64,000 nucleotides of DNA from Gordonia alkanivorans NBRC 16433. Its GTDB lineage: Bacteria; Actinomycetota; Actinomycetes; Mycobacteriales; Mycobacteriaceae. The notes beneath the pieces are model-generated. The model saw nothing but the letters and a program-made list of their open reading frames with translations, had not been told where the DNA came from and did not search any database. The translations under genes and the position numbers were made by a program. Shown here piece after piece: positions 1 through 8,909 of this stretch (positions are counted from its first letter, which is position 1; each line of letters opens with the position of its first letter). The stretch lies in NCBI RefSeq assembly GCF_000225505.1, contig NZ_BACI01000072.1, positions 1-64,000 of the forward strand, given 5' to 3'.

Positions 1-1764
1 GACGCCCCTGCTGCTGTCCCCAGCACGGACGCACAGCCTGATGCCGTCAACCCCGCTGCTGCAGGAGAGGCCGGCACCGAGAAGCGCGCTCGTCCCGCCC
101 GCAAGGCACGCCCGGCCAAGCGCCGCGCCGAAGGTCAGTGGAAGCTCGGCTACCGCGAGCCGCTGAACCCCAACGAGCAGGTCAAGAAGGACGACAACCC
201 CCTCAACGTCCGCGCCCGTATCGAGAACATCTACTCCAAGCAGGGCTTCGACTCGATCGACAAGCAGGACCTGCGCGGTCGGATGCGCTGGTGGGGCCTC
301 TACACCCAGCGCGCCGAGGGTTACGACGGCACCTGGACCGGCGACGAGAACATCGACATCCTCGAAGACAAGCACTTCATGATGCGCGTGCGTTGCGACG
401 CCGGCGCACTCAACGTCGCGCAGCTGCGCACGCTCGGCGAACTCTCCACCGAGTTCGCCCGCGACACCGCCGACCTCTCCGACCGCGAGAACGTCCAGTA
501 CCACTGGATCCGCATCGAGGACGTCCCGACGATCTGGGAGCGCCTCGAAGGCGTCGGCCTCAAGACCACCGAGGCCTGCGGCGACTGCCCCCGCGTCGTG
601 CTGGGTTCGCCGCTCGCCGGTGAATCCTTCGACGAGGTCCTCGACCCCACCCCGGCCATCGACGAGATCGTCCGCCGCTACATCGGCGACCCGAAGTACT
701 CGAACCTGCCGCGCAAGTTCAAGACCGCGATCTCCGGCCAGCAGGACGTGGTCCACGAGATCAACGATGTCGCCTTCGTCGGCGTCGTCCACCCCGAACA
801 CGGCCCGGGCCTCGATCTCTGGGTCGGCGGAGGCCTGTCCACCAACCCGATGCTCGCCCAGCGCGTCGGCGCCTGGGTCCCGCTCGACGAGGTGCCCGAC
901 GTGTGGGAGGCCGTGGTCTCGATCTTCCGCGACTACGGATATCGCCGCCTCCGCGCCAAGGCACGCCTGAAGTTCCTCATCAAGGACTGGGGCATCGAGA
1001 AGTTCCGTCAGGTCCTCGAGGACGAGTACCTCGGCCGCAAGCTGATCGACGGCCCGGCTCCGGTGCAGCCCGAACGCCCGATCGACCACATCGGTGTGCA
1101 GAAGCTGCGCAACGGACTCAACGCGATCGGCTTCTCCCCCATCGCCGGTCGCGTGTCGGGCACGATCCTGACCAAGACCGCCGAGGCCGTCGCCGCCGTC
1201 GGTTCCGACCGCGTGCGCTTCACCCCGTACCAGAAGCTGATCGTCCTCGACGTCCCCGACGACAAGGTCGAGTGGCTCATCGACGAGCTCAAGCCGCTCG
1301 GCCTGCACGGCCGGCCGACCCAGTGGCGCCGGAACCTGCTGGCGTGCAGCGGTATCGAGTTCTGCAAGCTCTCGTTCACCGAGACCCGCAAGCGTTCACA
1401 GGTTCTCGCGCCGGAACTCGACGAGCGGCTCGCCGACATCAACTCGAAGCTCGACGTGCCGATCACCGTGAACATCAACGGCTGCCCCAACTCCTGCGGA
1501 CGGTCGCAGATCGCCGACATCGGGTTCAAGGGACAGCTCGTCGAGGACGCCGACGGCAACCAGACCGACGGCTTCCAGGTCCACCTGGGCGGCAGCCTCG
1601 GCCTGGACTCCGGTTTCGGTCGCAAGCTGCGCCAGCACAAGGTGCTCGGCACCGAGCTCGGCGACTACATCGAGCGCGTGGTCCGCAACTTCGTGGACCA
1701 GCGCGAAGAGGGTGAACGGTTCGCGCAGTGGGCCGTTCGCGCCGACGAGGAGGCTCTCCGATGA
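1..1764 (+). CDS. nirA: Ferredoxin-type assimilatory sulfite reductase, 5' partial
   Basis: Siroheme and [4Fe-4S] sulfite (or nitrite) reductase that makes sulfide from sulfite. The frame is open from base 1, so the start lies upstream; 587 residues are visible. The first ~50 visible residues are an Ala/Pro/Lys-rich extension, then the conserved RWWGLYTQR region. The cluster and siroheme ligands are seen as C449-x5-C455 (CSGIEFC) and C495-x3-C499 (CPNSC) in window numbering. Two ferredoxin-like repeats flank them, as in the family. The stop overlaps the cysH start (ATGA). The cysH-cysD-cysN-chelatase context supports sulfite rather than nitrite as substrate. M. tuberculosis calls the orthologue nirA; sir would be equally apt. 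Confidence 0.95.
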   Translation, partial: DAPAAVPSTDAQPDAVNPAAAGEAGTEKRARPARKARPAKRRAEGQWKLGYREPLNPNEQVKKDDNPLNVRARIENIYSKQGFDSIDKQDLRGRMRWWGLYTQRAEGYDGTWTGDENIDILEDKHFMMRVRCDAGALNVAQLRTLGELSTEFARDTADLSDRENVQYHWIRIEDVPTIWERLEGVGLKTTEACGDCPRVVLGSPLAGESFDEVLDPTPAIDEIVRRYIGDPKYSNLPRKFKTAISGQQDVVHEINDVAFVGVVHPEHGPGLDLWVGGGLSTNPMLAQRVGAWVPLDEVPDVWEAVVSIFRDYGYRRLRAKARLKFLIKDWGIEKFRQVLEDEYLGRKLIDGPAPVQPERPIDHIGVQKLRNGLNAIGFSPIAGRVSGTILTKTAEAVAAVGSDRVRFTPYQKLIVLDVPDDKVEWLIDELKPLGLHGRPTQWRRNLLACSGIEFCKLSFTETRKRSQVLAPELDERLADINSKLDVPITVNINGCPNSCGRSQIADIGFKGQLVEDADGNQTDGFQVHLGGSLGLDSGFGRKLRQHKVLGTELGDYIERVVRNFVDQREEGERFAQWAVRADEEALR

Positions 1765-2513
1765 CCATCAGCACCCCGGCACCGGCCACCGGCCGCCGCC
1801 ACAGCGAGGACGAACTCCGGGCGATCGCGGCGAAGGGCGCGGCCGACCTCGGTCCCGACGCCACCCCGGAGGAACTGATCCGGTGGACCGCGGAGACCTT
1901 CGGCACCAACTTCGTCGTCGCGTCGAACATGCAGGACGCCGCCCTCGTCGATCTCGCGGTGAAGAACATCGACCGCGAACACCTCGGCGGCGACCCGGTC
2001 AAGGTCCTGTTCCTCGACACCGGCTACCACTTCGCCGAGACCATCGGCACCCGTGACGCCGTCGAACAGGTGTATGGGGTTCGGATGGTCAACCTCAACC
2101 CCGAGCACACCGTCGCCGAACAGGATGAACTGTTGGGCCGCAACCTCTTCGCGCGCGATCCCGGCGAATGCTGCCGCATGCGCAAGGTCGTGCCGCTCAA
2201 GGCGGGCCTTGCCGGTTACGACGCCTGGATCACCGGCATCCGCCGCGTGGAGGCGCCGACCCGGGCCAACGCGCCGCTCATCTCGTTCGACGAGGGCTTC
2301 GGGCTGGTCAAGATCAACCCGATCGCAGCGTGGTCCGACGAGACGATGCAGGACTACATCGACTCCAACGGCGTGCTCGTCAACCCGCTGGTCGACGAAG
2401 GCTACCCCTCCATCGGCTGTGCACCGTGCACCGCCAAACCCGAACCCGGATCCGATCCGCGCAGTGGCCGCTGGGCCGGTCGCGCCAAGACAGAATGTGG
2501 GCTCCACGCATGA
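1761..2513 (+). CDS. cysH: Phosphoadenylyl/adenylyl-sulfate (APS) reductase
   Basis: Reduces activated sulfate (probably APS) to sulfite with thioredoxin as donor. The 250-residue protein has the nucleotide-binding SNMQD and LDTGYHF motifs, the cysteine pair C137-C138 (ECCRMRK), C220-x2-C223 (GCAPC) and the C-terminal catalytic C246 (ECGLH). The CC plus CxxC set ligates a [4Fe-4S] cluster and is the mark of APS reductases, whereas E. coli-type PAPS reductases lack it. I chose the ATG at 1761, which overlaps the sulfite reductase stop by 4 bases; an upstream in-frame start at 1728 would run into that gene. Its stop overlaps the cysD start in the same way. Confidence 0.95.
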   Translation: MTISTPAPATGRRHSEDELRAIAAKGAADLGPDATPEELIRWTAETFGTNFVVASNMQDAALVDLAVKNIDREHLGGDPVKVLFLDTGYHFAETIGTRDAVEQVYGVRMVNLNPEHTVAEQDELLGRNLFARDPGECCRMRKVVPLKAGLAGYDAWITGIRRVEAPTRANAPLISFDEGFGLVKINPIAAWSDETMQDYIDSNGVLVNPLVDEGYPSIGCAPCTAKPEPGSDPRSGRWAGRAKTECGLHA

Positions 2514-3451
2514 CCGTCACCGAACCAATCCGCGATACCACCGTCTCCGCCGAGGCCGACGACTTCACCACCCTCGACGCCCTCGAATCCGAGGCTATCC
2601 ACGTCTTCCGTGAGGTGGCAGGCGAATTCGAGCGCCCGGTGATCCTCTTCTCCGGCGGCAAGGATTCGACCGTCCTCCTCCACGTCGCACTGAAGGCGTT
2701 CTGGCCTGCGCCGCTGCCGTTCTCGCTGCTGCACGTCGACACCGGGCACAACCTGCCCGAGGTCCTAAAGTTCCGCGACGACGTCGTCGACCGTCACAAC
2801 CTGCGCCTGCACGTCGCCAAGGTCGAGGATTACCTCGCCGACGGCCGGCTCACCGAGCGCCCCGACGGCGTCCGCAACCCGCTGCAGACCATCCCGCTGC
2901 TCGATGCCATCACCGAGAACCGCTTCGACGCGGTCTTCGGCGGCGGTCGCCGCGACGAGGAGCGCTCGCGCGCCAAGGAGCGGATCTTCTCGCTGCGCAA
3001 CGCCTTCGGCCAGTGGGACCCGAAGCGTCAGCGTCCCGAGCTGTGGAACCTCTACAACGGCCGTCACGCCCCGGGTGAGCACGTGCGCGTGTTCCCGCTG
3101 TCGAACTGGACCGAGCTCGACATCTGGCGCTACATCGCCCGCGAGCAGGTTCTGCTCCCCTCGATCTACTACGCCCACGAACGTGACGTCTTCCTGCGGG
3201 ACGGCATGTGGATGACCCCCGGCGTCTGGGGCGGACCCCGCGAAGGTGAAGAGCTGCAGCGTCTCTCGGTGCGCTACCGCACCGTCGGCGACGGCTCGTC
3301 GACCGGCGCGGTGCTCTCCGACGCCGCCGACAACGAGGCCGTGCTCGACGAGGTGGCCGCGTCGCGGCTGACCGAGCGCGGCGCCACCCGTGGCGACGAC
3401 CGGGTCTCCGAGGCCGCCATGGAAGACCGCAAGCGCGAAGGATATTTCTGA
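2510..3451 (+). CDS. cysD: Sulfate adenylyltransferase subunit 2
   Basis: Catalytic subunit of ATP sulfurylase; with CysN it forms APS from ATP and sulfate. The PP-loop motif SGGKDS is at residues 48-53 of 313, and the ATP-sulfurylase signature around GGGRRDEERSRAKER follows. The length is normal for CysD (about 300). Start ATG 2510 overlaps the cysH stop (ATGA); a longer frame running back to 2168 is an artefact inside cysH. It is followed one base later by cysN, so the two subunits are probably made in step. Confidence 0.96.
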   Translation: MTVTEPIRDTTVSAEADDFTTLDALESEAIHVFREVAGEFERPVILFSGGKDSTVLLHVALKAFWPAPLPFSLLHVDTGHNLPEVLKFRDDVVDRHNLRLHVAKVEDYLADGRLTERPDGVRNPLQTIPLLDAITENRFDAVFGGGRRDEERSRAKERIFSLRNAFGQWDPKRQRPELWNLYNGRHAPGEHVRVFPLSNWTELDIWRYIAREQVLLPSIYYAHERDVFLRDGMWMTPGVWGGPREGEELQRLSVRYRTVGDGSSTGAVLSDAADNEAVLDEVAASRLTERGATRGDDRVSEAAMEDRKREGYF

Positions 3452-3452
3452 C

Positions 3453-4748
3453 ATGAGACACGCACCCGACCTTCTCCGCATCGCCACTGCGGGCAGTGTG
3501 GACGACGGCAAGTCGACGCTCGTCGGCCGCCTGTTGTACGACACGAAATCCGTCCTGGCCGATCAGATCGACGCAGTGACCAAAGCATCGGTGGACCGCG
3601 GGCTCGAAGGGCCCGACCTGTCGCTGCTCGTCGACGGCCTGCGCGCCGAGCGCGAGCAGGGCATCACCATCGACGTGGCGTACCGCTACTTCGCTACGCC
3701 CGCACGCTCTTTCGTGCTCGCCGACACCCCGGGCCACGTGCAGTACACGCGTAACACCGTGTCCGGCGCCTCCACCGCCCAGCTGGTGATCCTGCTCGTC
3801 GACGCCCGCAACGGCGTCGTCTCGCAGACCCGCCGCCACGCCGCGGTGATGGCCCTTCTCGGTGTGCCGCAGCTGGTGCTGGCGGTCAACAAGATCGACC
3901 TCGTCGACGATCAGGCATCGGTGTTCGCCGAGATCTCCGCCGAGTTCGCCGAACTGACCCGCTCGCTCGGCTGGTCCGACGACCAGGTCACCGCCATCCC
4001 GGTGTCCGCGCTGCACGGCGACAACATCGCGAACCGCTCGGAGAACACCCCGTTCTACAACGGCCCGACCCTCATCGAGCACCTCGAGACGGTCCCCAAC
4101 CTCACCGAGCGTGCCCCGGTGGGCCTGCGCTTCCCGGTGCAGTACGTGATCCGCCCCCGCACCGCGGAATACCCCGACTACCGCGGTTACGCGGGTCAGA
4201 TCGCCGCCGGACGGGTGTCGGTGGGTGACGAGGTCGTCGTCCTGCCGTCGGGTCAGCGAACCACCGTCAGCCAGATCGACACCGCCGACGGTCCGCTGGA
4301 GTCCGCGCACACCGGGCGCAGCGTCACGATCCTGCTCGCCGACAACGTCGACATCTCGCGCGGCGACCTCATCGCCGCCGCGGTCGACGCCCCGGAGCCG
4401 GTGCAGCAGTTCACCGCGACCGTCTGCTGGCTCGCCGAGAAGCAGCTGCGCCCCGGTGCGCGTCTGCTCCTCAAACACGGCACCAAGACGACGCAGGCCA
4501 TCGTCGGTGGGCTCGACGCCCTCTTCGACGAGCAGAACCTGGCGCTCGTGGAGGCCCCGGAATCGGTGGAGCTCAACCAGATCGTGCGGATCTCGGTACA
4601 GACCGCCGAGCCCATCCCGGCCGACGACTACCAGGTGAACCGCGAGTCGGGCAGCTTCCTGCTGATCGACCCGCAGGGTGGCAACACCCTCGCCGCCGGC
4701 CTGGTGGGCGACGCACTCGCGCCGCTGCACCTCAAAGAGTTGGTGTGA
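3453..4748 (+). CDS. cysN: Sulfate adenylyltransferase subunit 1 (GTPase), without CysC domain
   Basis: Regulatory GTPase subunit of ATP sulfurylase. The 431-residue protein has G1 GSVDDGKST at 14-22, the DTPGH motif at 91-95 and NKID at 146-149, followed by EF-Tu-like beta-barrel domains. It ends where the GTPase moiety ends. In M. tuberculosis the partner is a CysN-CysC fusion carrying APS kinase, and here that kinase is absent. This fits an APS-reducing CysH, which needs no PAPS. Start ATG 3453 lies just after the cysD stop. The stop (TGA 4746-4748) overlaps the GTG of the next gene. Confidence 0.95.
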   Translation: MRHAPDLLRIATAGSVDDGKSTLVGRLLYDTKSVLADQIDAVTKASVDRGLEGPDLSLLVDGLRAEREQGITIDVAYRYFATPARSFVLADTPGHVQYTRNTVSGASTAQLVILLVDARNGVVSQTRRHAAVMALLGVPQLVLAVNKIDLVDDQASVFAEISAEFAELTRSLGWSDDQVTAIPVSALHGDNIANRSENTPFYNGPTLIEHLETVPNLTERAPVGLRFPVQYVIRPRTAEYPDYRGYAGQIAAGRVSVGDEVVVLPSGQRTTVSQIDTADGPLESAHTGRSVTILLADNVDISRGDLIAAAVDAPEPVQQFTATVCWLAEKQLRPGARLLLKHGTKTTQAIVGGLDALFDEQNLALVEAPESVELNQIVRISVQTAEPIPADDYQVNRESGSFLLIDPQGGNTLAAGLVGDALAPLHLKELV

Positions 4749-5476
4749 GTCCGGTTCTCGTCCTCGTCGCACACGGCAGTCGCGATCCGCGCTTCGGCGC
4801 GACCGCGCGCCGTGTGCGCGACGCCGTCGCCGCCACGCTTCCGGGCGTCGAGGTGGTCCTGTCCTACCTCGACCTCGACGACCCGCTCGTCGGCGATGTG
4901 CTCGCGTCTGGCCCGAACGAGCACGGTGACGATCCGGTCGTGGTCCCACTGCTGCTGTCGGCGGGGTATCACCACAAGGTCGACCTGCCGGCGATCATCG
5001 CCGAGCACCGGCCGTTCGCGCATCAGACCGACGTCATCGGCACCCGGTCGTTCACGACGGCCCTCGCCGATCGTCTGCTCGAAGCAGGCCTGGGCGAGCG
5101 CGACGGGGTGATCCTGTCCGCGGTCGGTTCATCCGACGAGTCCGCCGACCGACACGTCCGCCGCCGGGCCATCGAACTGTCGACGTACCTGCATCGACCG
5201 GTCGAAGTGGTCTTCGCCACCAAACTCGGTCCGAACAACCGCGCGGTCACCTCGGCGGTCCGTCGCCTCCGGGTCGCCGGTGCGCAGCGCATCGCCCTCA
5301 GCCCGTACTTCCTGTCGGCCGGTCTGCTGATCGAGCGGGTCGAGTCGGCTCTGGACGCGCTGGCCGACGAGACACTCGTCGCCGGACCACTCGGCGCTCA
5401 CCCCGACGTCATCGAAGGCATCTGTGGCCTGTACCGCACAGCCACTCAGCGTCGAACGGTGATCGCCGGGCGCTGA
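4745..5476 (+). CDS. Sirohydrochlorin ferrochelatase (CbiX/SirB type)
   Basis: Class II chelatase predicted to insert Fe2+ into sirohydrochlorin to give siroheme, the cofactor of the sulfite reductase at the head of the operon. The 243-residue protein has two CbiX-like halves: the first starts VLVLVAHGSRDPR with the metal-binding His, and the second has the SPYFLSAG region. The start is GTG 4745, overlapping the cysN stop. M. tuberculosis carries an orthologous gene (Rv2393) next to cysH. Cobalt chelation cannot be excluded from sequence, but the operon argues for iron. Confidence 0.88.
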   Translation: MSPVLVLVAHGSRDPRFGATARRVRDAVAATLPGVEVVLSYLDLDDPLVGDVLASGPNEHGDDPVVVPLLLSAGYHHKVDLPAIIAEHRPFAHQTDVIGTRSFTTALADRLLEAGLGERDGVILSAVGSSDESADRHVRRRAIELSTYLHRPVEVVFATKLGPNNRAVTSAVRRLRVAGAQRIALSPYFLSAGLLIERVESALDALADETLVAGPLGAHPDVIEGICGLYRTATQRRTVIAGR

Positions 5477-5497
5477 GACCCGTCAGGTCCCAGGCAT

Positions 5498-5581
5498 CTA
5501 CATCGTGATGAGCCAGGCGATCACGACGAGGATCAACAACGCCAGCAGGGCAAGGGTCACCGGCGAGCGCATCAATTTCAC
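5498..5581 (-). CDS. Possible 27-residue single-span membrane peptide
   Basis: Very short frame whose GTG start (5581) overlaps the stop of the upstream membrane protein (GTGA). The product is almost entirely one hydrophobic helix (VTLALLALLILVVIAWLI). No family is recognised. Support is the overlap and the clean transmembrane character; an ATG four codons in (5572) is an alternative start. It could also be non-coding sequence downstream of its neighbour. Confidence 0.35.
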   Translation of the reverse strand: MKLMRSPVTLALLALLILVVIAWLITM

Positions 5582-5778
5582 AGTCCGGTCCCATCGTCGT
5601 CGGCGAAGTGTCGGCGGTCGAACAGCGTTGCCGCCAGATCGACCAAGAGATTGAGAACATAGGCGATCAGGATCGCGACCGGAATCACCACGGCGACGGT
5701 GACCAGGAGCTGCGGAACGAAGGACAGCCCGGTCAGCCACTCCTCCACACCGTCCCACCAGGCGAAGAACGCCGTCAC
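5578..5778 (-). CDS. Small membrane protein, unknown
   Basis: A 66-residue protein with an amphipathic, Trp-rich N-terminus (MTAFFAWWDGVEEWL), one long hydrophobic stretch (about residues 18-48) and an acidic C-terminus. It lies convergent to the sulfate-reduction operon and divergent from the trehalase gene. The family is not recognised. The hydrophobic profile and the downstream overlapping mini-frame suggest a genuine gene; the length alone would not. Confidence 0.55.
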   Translation of the reverse strand: MTAFFAWWDGVEEWLTGLSFVPQLLVTVAVVIPVAILIAYVLNLLVDLAATLFDRRHFADDDGTGL

Positions 5779-5861
5779 CTCATCACCTCGTCCGTCCGAT
5801 CCGGATCAACTGTCGGCCCGGCCCCGTTCAGGCCGACTGGCATCGGACAGCGTCCGTCGCA

Positions 5862-7895
5862 ATGATAGTTCCCATGTCTGTTGCAGATGACTCCACCGTA
5901 ACGTCCCTGCCGACCGCGACTCCCGCACAGGGCGCCGGCACCGACGCCGCACGAGTCAGCGTCCCGGGACCGGCGCCCATGGTCCCGACCAACCCGGCGC
6001 ACCGGAGCGCTTTCCCACCCATCGGCGACTACGCGTTCCTGTCCGACACCGAGACCAACTGTCTGATCGCCCGGAACGGTTCGGTCGAGTGGATGTGCGT
6101 GCCGCGGCCCGATTCGCCGAGCGTCTTCGGGGCGGTGCTCGATCGCAGCGCCGGCCATTTCCGCCTCGCCCCGTACGGCGTCAACGTGCCCGTCGACCGC
6201 CGATACCTGCCGGGCAGCCTGATGGTCGAGACGACGTGGCAGACCGAGACCGGTTGGATCATCGTGCGCGATGCGCTTGTCATGGGTCCGTGGCACGACA
6301 ACGACCGACGCTCCCGTACCCATCGCCGCACGCCCACCGACTGGGATGCCGAGCACATCCTGCTCCGCACCGTGCGCTGCGTGTCGGGCACCGTCGAACT
6401 GCACATGAGCTGTGAGCCGGCCTTCGACTACCACCGCGGGACCACCAAGTGGGAGTACTCGGGTCCGGCCTACGGTGAAGCCATCGCCACCGCCCGGGAC
6501 ACCGACGCCGACACCCCCACACTCAAGCTCACCACCGACCTGCGCCTCGGACTCGAGGGGCGAGAAGCACGGGCGCGCACGCGTCTCGTCGAGGGCGACA
6601 ACCGGTTCGTCGCCCTGAGCTGGTCTCGGTTTCCTGCACCGCAGAACTGGGATGAGGCCGCCCAGAAGATGTGGTCGACGGCTGAATCGTGGCGGCAGTG
6701 GATCAACATCGGCACCTTCCCCGACCACCCGTGGCGTTCCCATCTGCAGCGGTCCGCGCTCACCCTCAAGGGACTCACCTACTCCCCGACCGGCGCCCTG
6801 CTGGCCGCGGCGACCACCTCGCTGCCGGAAACCCCTCAGGGCGAACGCAACTGGGACTACCGCTACGCGTGGGTGCGCGATTCGACCTTCGCCCTGTGGG
6901 GTCTGTACACCCTGGGCCTCGACCGTGAGGCCGACGACTTCTTCTCCTTCATCGCCGACGTCTCCGGCATCACCAACGGCGAACGTCATCCCCTGCAGGT
7001 GATGTACGGCGTCGGCGGCGAGCGGACGCTCGAAGAGGAAGAACTCACCCACCTCTCCGGTTACGACGGCGCCCGCCCGGTCCGCATCGGCAACGGTGCG
7101 TACAACCAGGCGCAGCACGACATCTGGGGCACGATGCTGGACTCGGTGTACCTCAACATCAAGTCCCACGAGGCCGTCCCCGAAACCCTGTGGCCGGTCC
7201 TCAAGGCGCAGGTCGAGGAGGCGATCAAGCACTGGCGCGAACCCGACCGCGGCATCTGGGAGGTCCGCGGCGAACCGCAGCATTTCACCTCGTCGAAGGT
7301 GATGTGCTGGGTGGCCCTCGACCGCGGATCCCGCCTGGCCACCATGCACGGCGAGGAGACCCACGCCCGGGAGTGGGCGGCGATCGCCGACGAGATCAAG
7401 GCCGACATCCTCGAACACGGCGTCAACGACCGCGGGGTTTTCACCCAGCGCTACGGCGACGACGCGCTCGACGCATCGCTGCTTCTCGTGCCGCTGCTAC
7501 GGTTCCTGCCGTCCGACGACCACCGCGTCCGCGCAACGGTTCTCGCGATCGCCGACGAGCTCACCGACAACGGACTGGTGCTGCGTTACAAGGTCGAGGA
7601 GACCGACGACGGCCTCACCGGTGAGGAGGGCACCTTCACGATCTGTTCGTTCTGGCTCGTGTCGGCGCTGGTCGAGATCGGTGAGCTGGAGCGGGCCAAG
7701 GCCCTGTGCGAGCGGCTGCTCAACTACTCGAGCCCGCTCAAGCTGTACGCGGAGGAGATCGACGCGAAGACCGGTCAGCACCTCGGGAACTTCCCGCAGG
7801 CTTTCACCCACCTCGCGCTCATCAACGCGGTCATGCACGTGATCCGCGCCGAGGAGGCCGAGCACCAGCACACGTTCCAGCCGGCCAATCACTGA
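5862..7895 (+). CDS. Glycoside hydrolase family 15 protein, probable trehalase
   Basis: Cytoplasmic (alpha/alpha)6-barrel hydrolase that probably splits alpha,alpha-trehalose to glucose. It is 677 residues; the core includes GDYAFLSDTETNCLIARNGS near the N-terminus, the NWDYRYAWVRDS signature in the middle, and acidic catalytic-region segments TGEEGTFTICSFW and YAEEIDAKTG near the C-terminus. It matches the mycobacterial GH15 trehalase family (Rv2402 position in synteny). A start at ATG 5874 (MSVADD) is as likely as 5862. No signal peptide is seen. Glucoamylase-like activity on another alpha-glucoside is the main alternative. Confidence 0.88.
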   Translation: MIVPMSVADDSTVTSLPTATPAQGAGTDAARVSVPGPAPMVPTNPAHRSAFPPIGDYAFLSDTETNCLIARNGSVEWMCVPRPDSPSVFGAVLDRSAGHFRLAPYGVNVPVDRRYLPGSLMVETTWQTETGWIIVRDALVMGPWHDNDRRSRTHRRTPTDWDAEHILLRTVRCVSGTVELHMSCEPAFDYHRGTTKWEYSGPAYGEAIATARDTDADTPTLKLTTDLRLGLEGREARARTRLVEGDNRFVALSWSRFPAPQNWDEAAQKMWSTAESWRQWINIGTFPDHPWRSHLQRSALTLKGLTYSPTGALLAAATTSLPETPQGERNWDYRYAWVRDSTFALWGLYTLGLDREADDFFSFIADVSGITNGERHPLQVMYGVGGERTLEEEELTHLSGYDGARPVRIGNGAYNQAQHDIWGTMLDSVYLNIKSHEAVPETLWPVLKAQVEEAIKHWREPDRGIWEVRGEPQHFTSSKVMCWVALDRGSRLATMHGEETHAREWAAIADEIKADILEHGVNDRGVFTQRYGDDALDASLLLVPLLRFLPSDDHRVRATVLAIADELTDNGLVLRYKVEETDDGLTGEEGTFTICSFWLVSALVEIGELERAKALCERLLNYSSPLKLYAEEIDAKTGQHLGNFPQAFTHLALINAVMHVIRAEEAEHQHTFQPANH

Positions 7896-7912
7896 CGCAC
7901 TCTGGCCGGGTC

Positions 7913-8908
7913 TCAGGCCTCGGTCAGTGCCGCGACCTTGGTCGCCCGCGCGTACACCGTCTCCCCGGCTTGCAGGTTGAGGGCGTTCTGGTCGCCGCGG
8001 GTGATCTGGGCGGCGAACTCGTCACCGGTCGTCGCGGCGACGAGCTCGACGCGGGTCTCGAAGCCGAGGTTCACGACGCGCAGCACGGTCGCCTTGATCA
8101 CGCCGGTGTCGAGCGACGCGTCCGCGGCCGGCGAGGCCATCTCCGGGGTGCGTCCGATCCGGATGTCGTGCGGGCGGACGAGTTCGCCGTTCAGACGCAC
8201 CGTCGACCCGAGGAACGACGCCACGAACTCGTTGGCCGGGCGGTCGTAGAGATCGTCGGGCGTGCCGACCTGTTCGATCCGTCCCTTGTTGAGGATCGCG
8301 ATCCGGTCGCTGACGTCGAGTGCCTCCTGCTGGTCGTGGGTGACCAGCACGGTGGTGACGTGCACCTCCTCGTGGAGACGACGCAGCCAGCGGCGCAGGT
8401 CATCTCGCACCTTCGCGTCCAGGGCGCCGAACGGCTCGTCGAGGAGCAGCACCTTGGGGTCGACGGCGAGTGCCCGGGCGAGCGCCATCCGCTGCCGCTG
8501 ACCACCCGACAGCTGGGCCGGGAACCGGTGCTGGAAGACGGCGAGGCCGACCACCTCGAGGAGTTCGTCGACCTTGGCGTCGACCTCCTTCTTGGGCCGC
8601 TTGCGGATCTTGAGGCCGAACGCGATGTTGTCGCGCACGGTGAGGTGCTTGAACGCGGCGTAGTGCTGGAACACGAAGCCGATGTCGCGCTTCTGCGGCG
8701 ACTTCTGCGAGACGTCGTTGTCGTTGATGCGGACGATGCCCGAGTCCAGCGTGTCGAGGCCCGCGATCGCGCGCAGCAGCGTCGACTTGCCGGAGCCCGA
8801 CGGTCCCAGCAACGAGGTGAGCTGACCGTCCGGAATGTCGATGGAGACGTCGTCGAGGGCGGCGAAGTCGCCGTAGCGCTTGTTCGCGCCGATCACCTGA
8901 ATGGACAT
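7913..8908 (-). CDS. cysA: Sulfate/thiosulfate ABC transporter ATP-binding protein
   Basis: ATPase of the sulfate importer. The 331-residue protein has Walker A GPSGSGKST, the LSGGQRQRMALARAL signature, Walker B VLLLDEPFGALD and the switch His in LVTHDQQEA, followed by a TOBE-like C-terminal domain. I set the start at ATG 8908 (MSIQVIGANKRYG), since the longer frame to 8977 overlaps cysW. It is the last gene of a sbp-cysT-cysW-cysA operon, one base after the cysW stop. Confidence 0.95.
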   Translation of the reverse strand: MSIQVIGANKRYGDFAALDDVSIDIPDGQLTSLLGPSGSGKSTLLRAIAGLDTLDSGIVRINDNDVSQKSPQKRDIGFVFQHYAAFKHLTVRDNIAFGLKIRKRPKKEVDAKVDELLEVVGLAVFQHRFPAQLSGGQRQRMALARALAVDPKVLLLDEPFGALDAKVRDDLRRWLRRLHEEVHVTTVLVTHDQQEALDVSDRIAILNKGRIEQVGTPDDLYDRPANEFVASFLGSTVRLNGELVRPHDIRIGRTPEMASPAADASLDTGVIKATVLRVVNLGFETRVELVAATTGDEFAAQITRGDQNALNLQAGETVYARATKVAALTEA

Positions 8909-8909
8909 G

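Noticed and set aside
2910..4949. Long open frame of 679 codons on the minus strand
   Set aside because: Antisense to cysD, cysN and the chelatase; Arg/Gly-rich composition and no motif. Typical mirror frame in high-GC DNA.
5775..7418. 547-codon minus-strand frame
   Set aside because: Lies opposite the trehalase, whose motifs are clear. No ribosome site and no domain.
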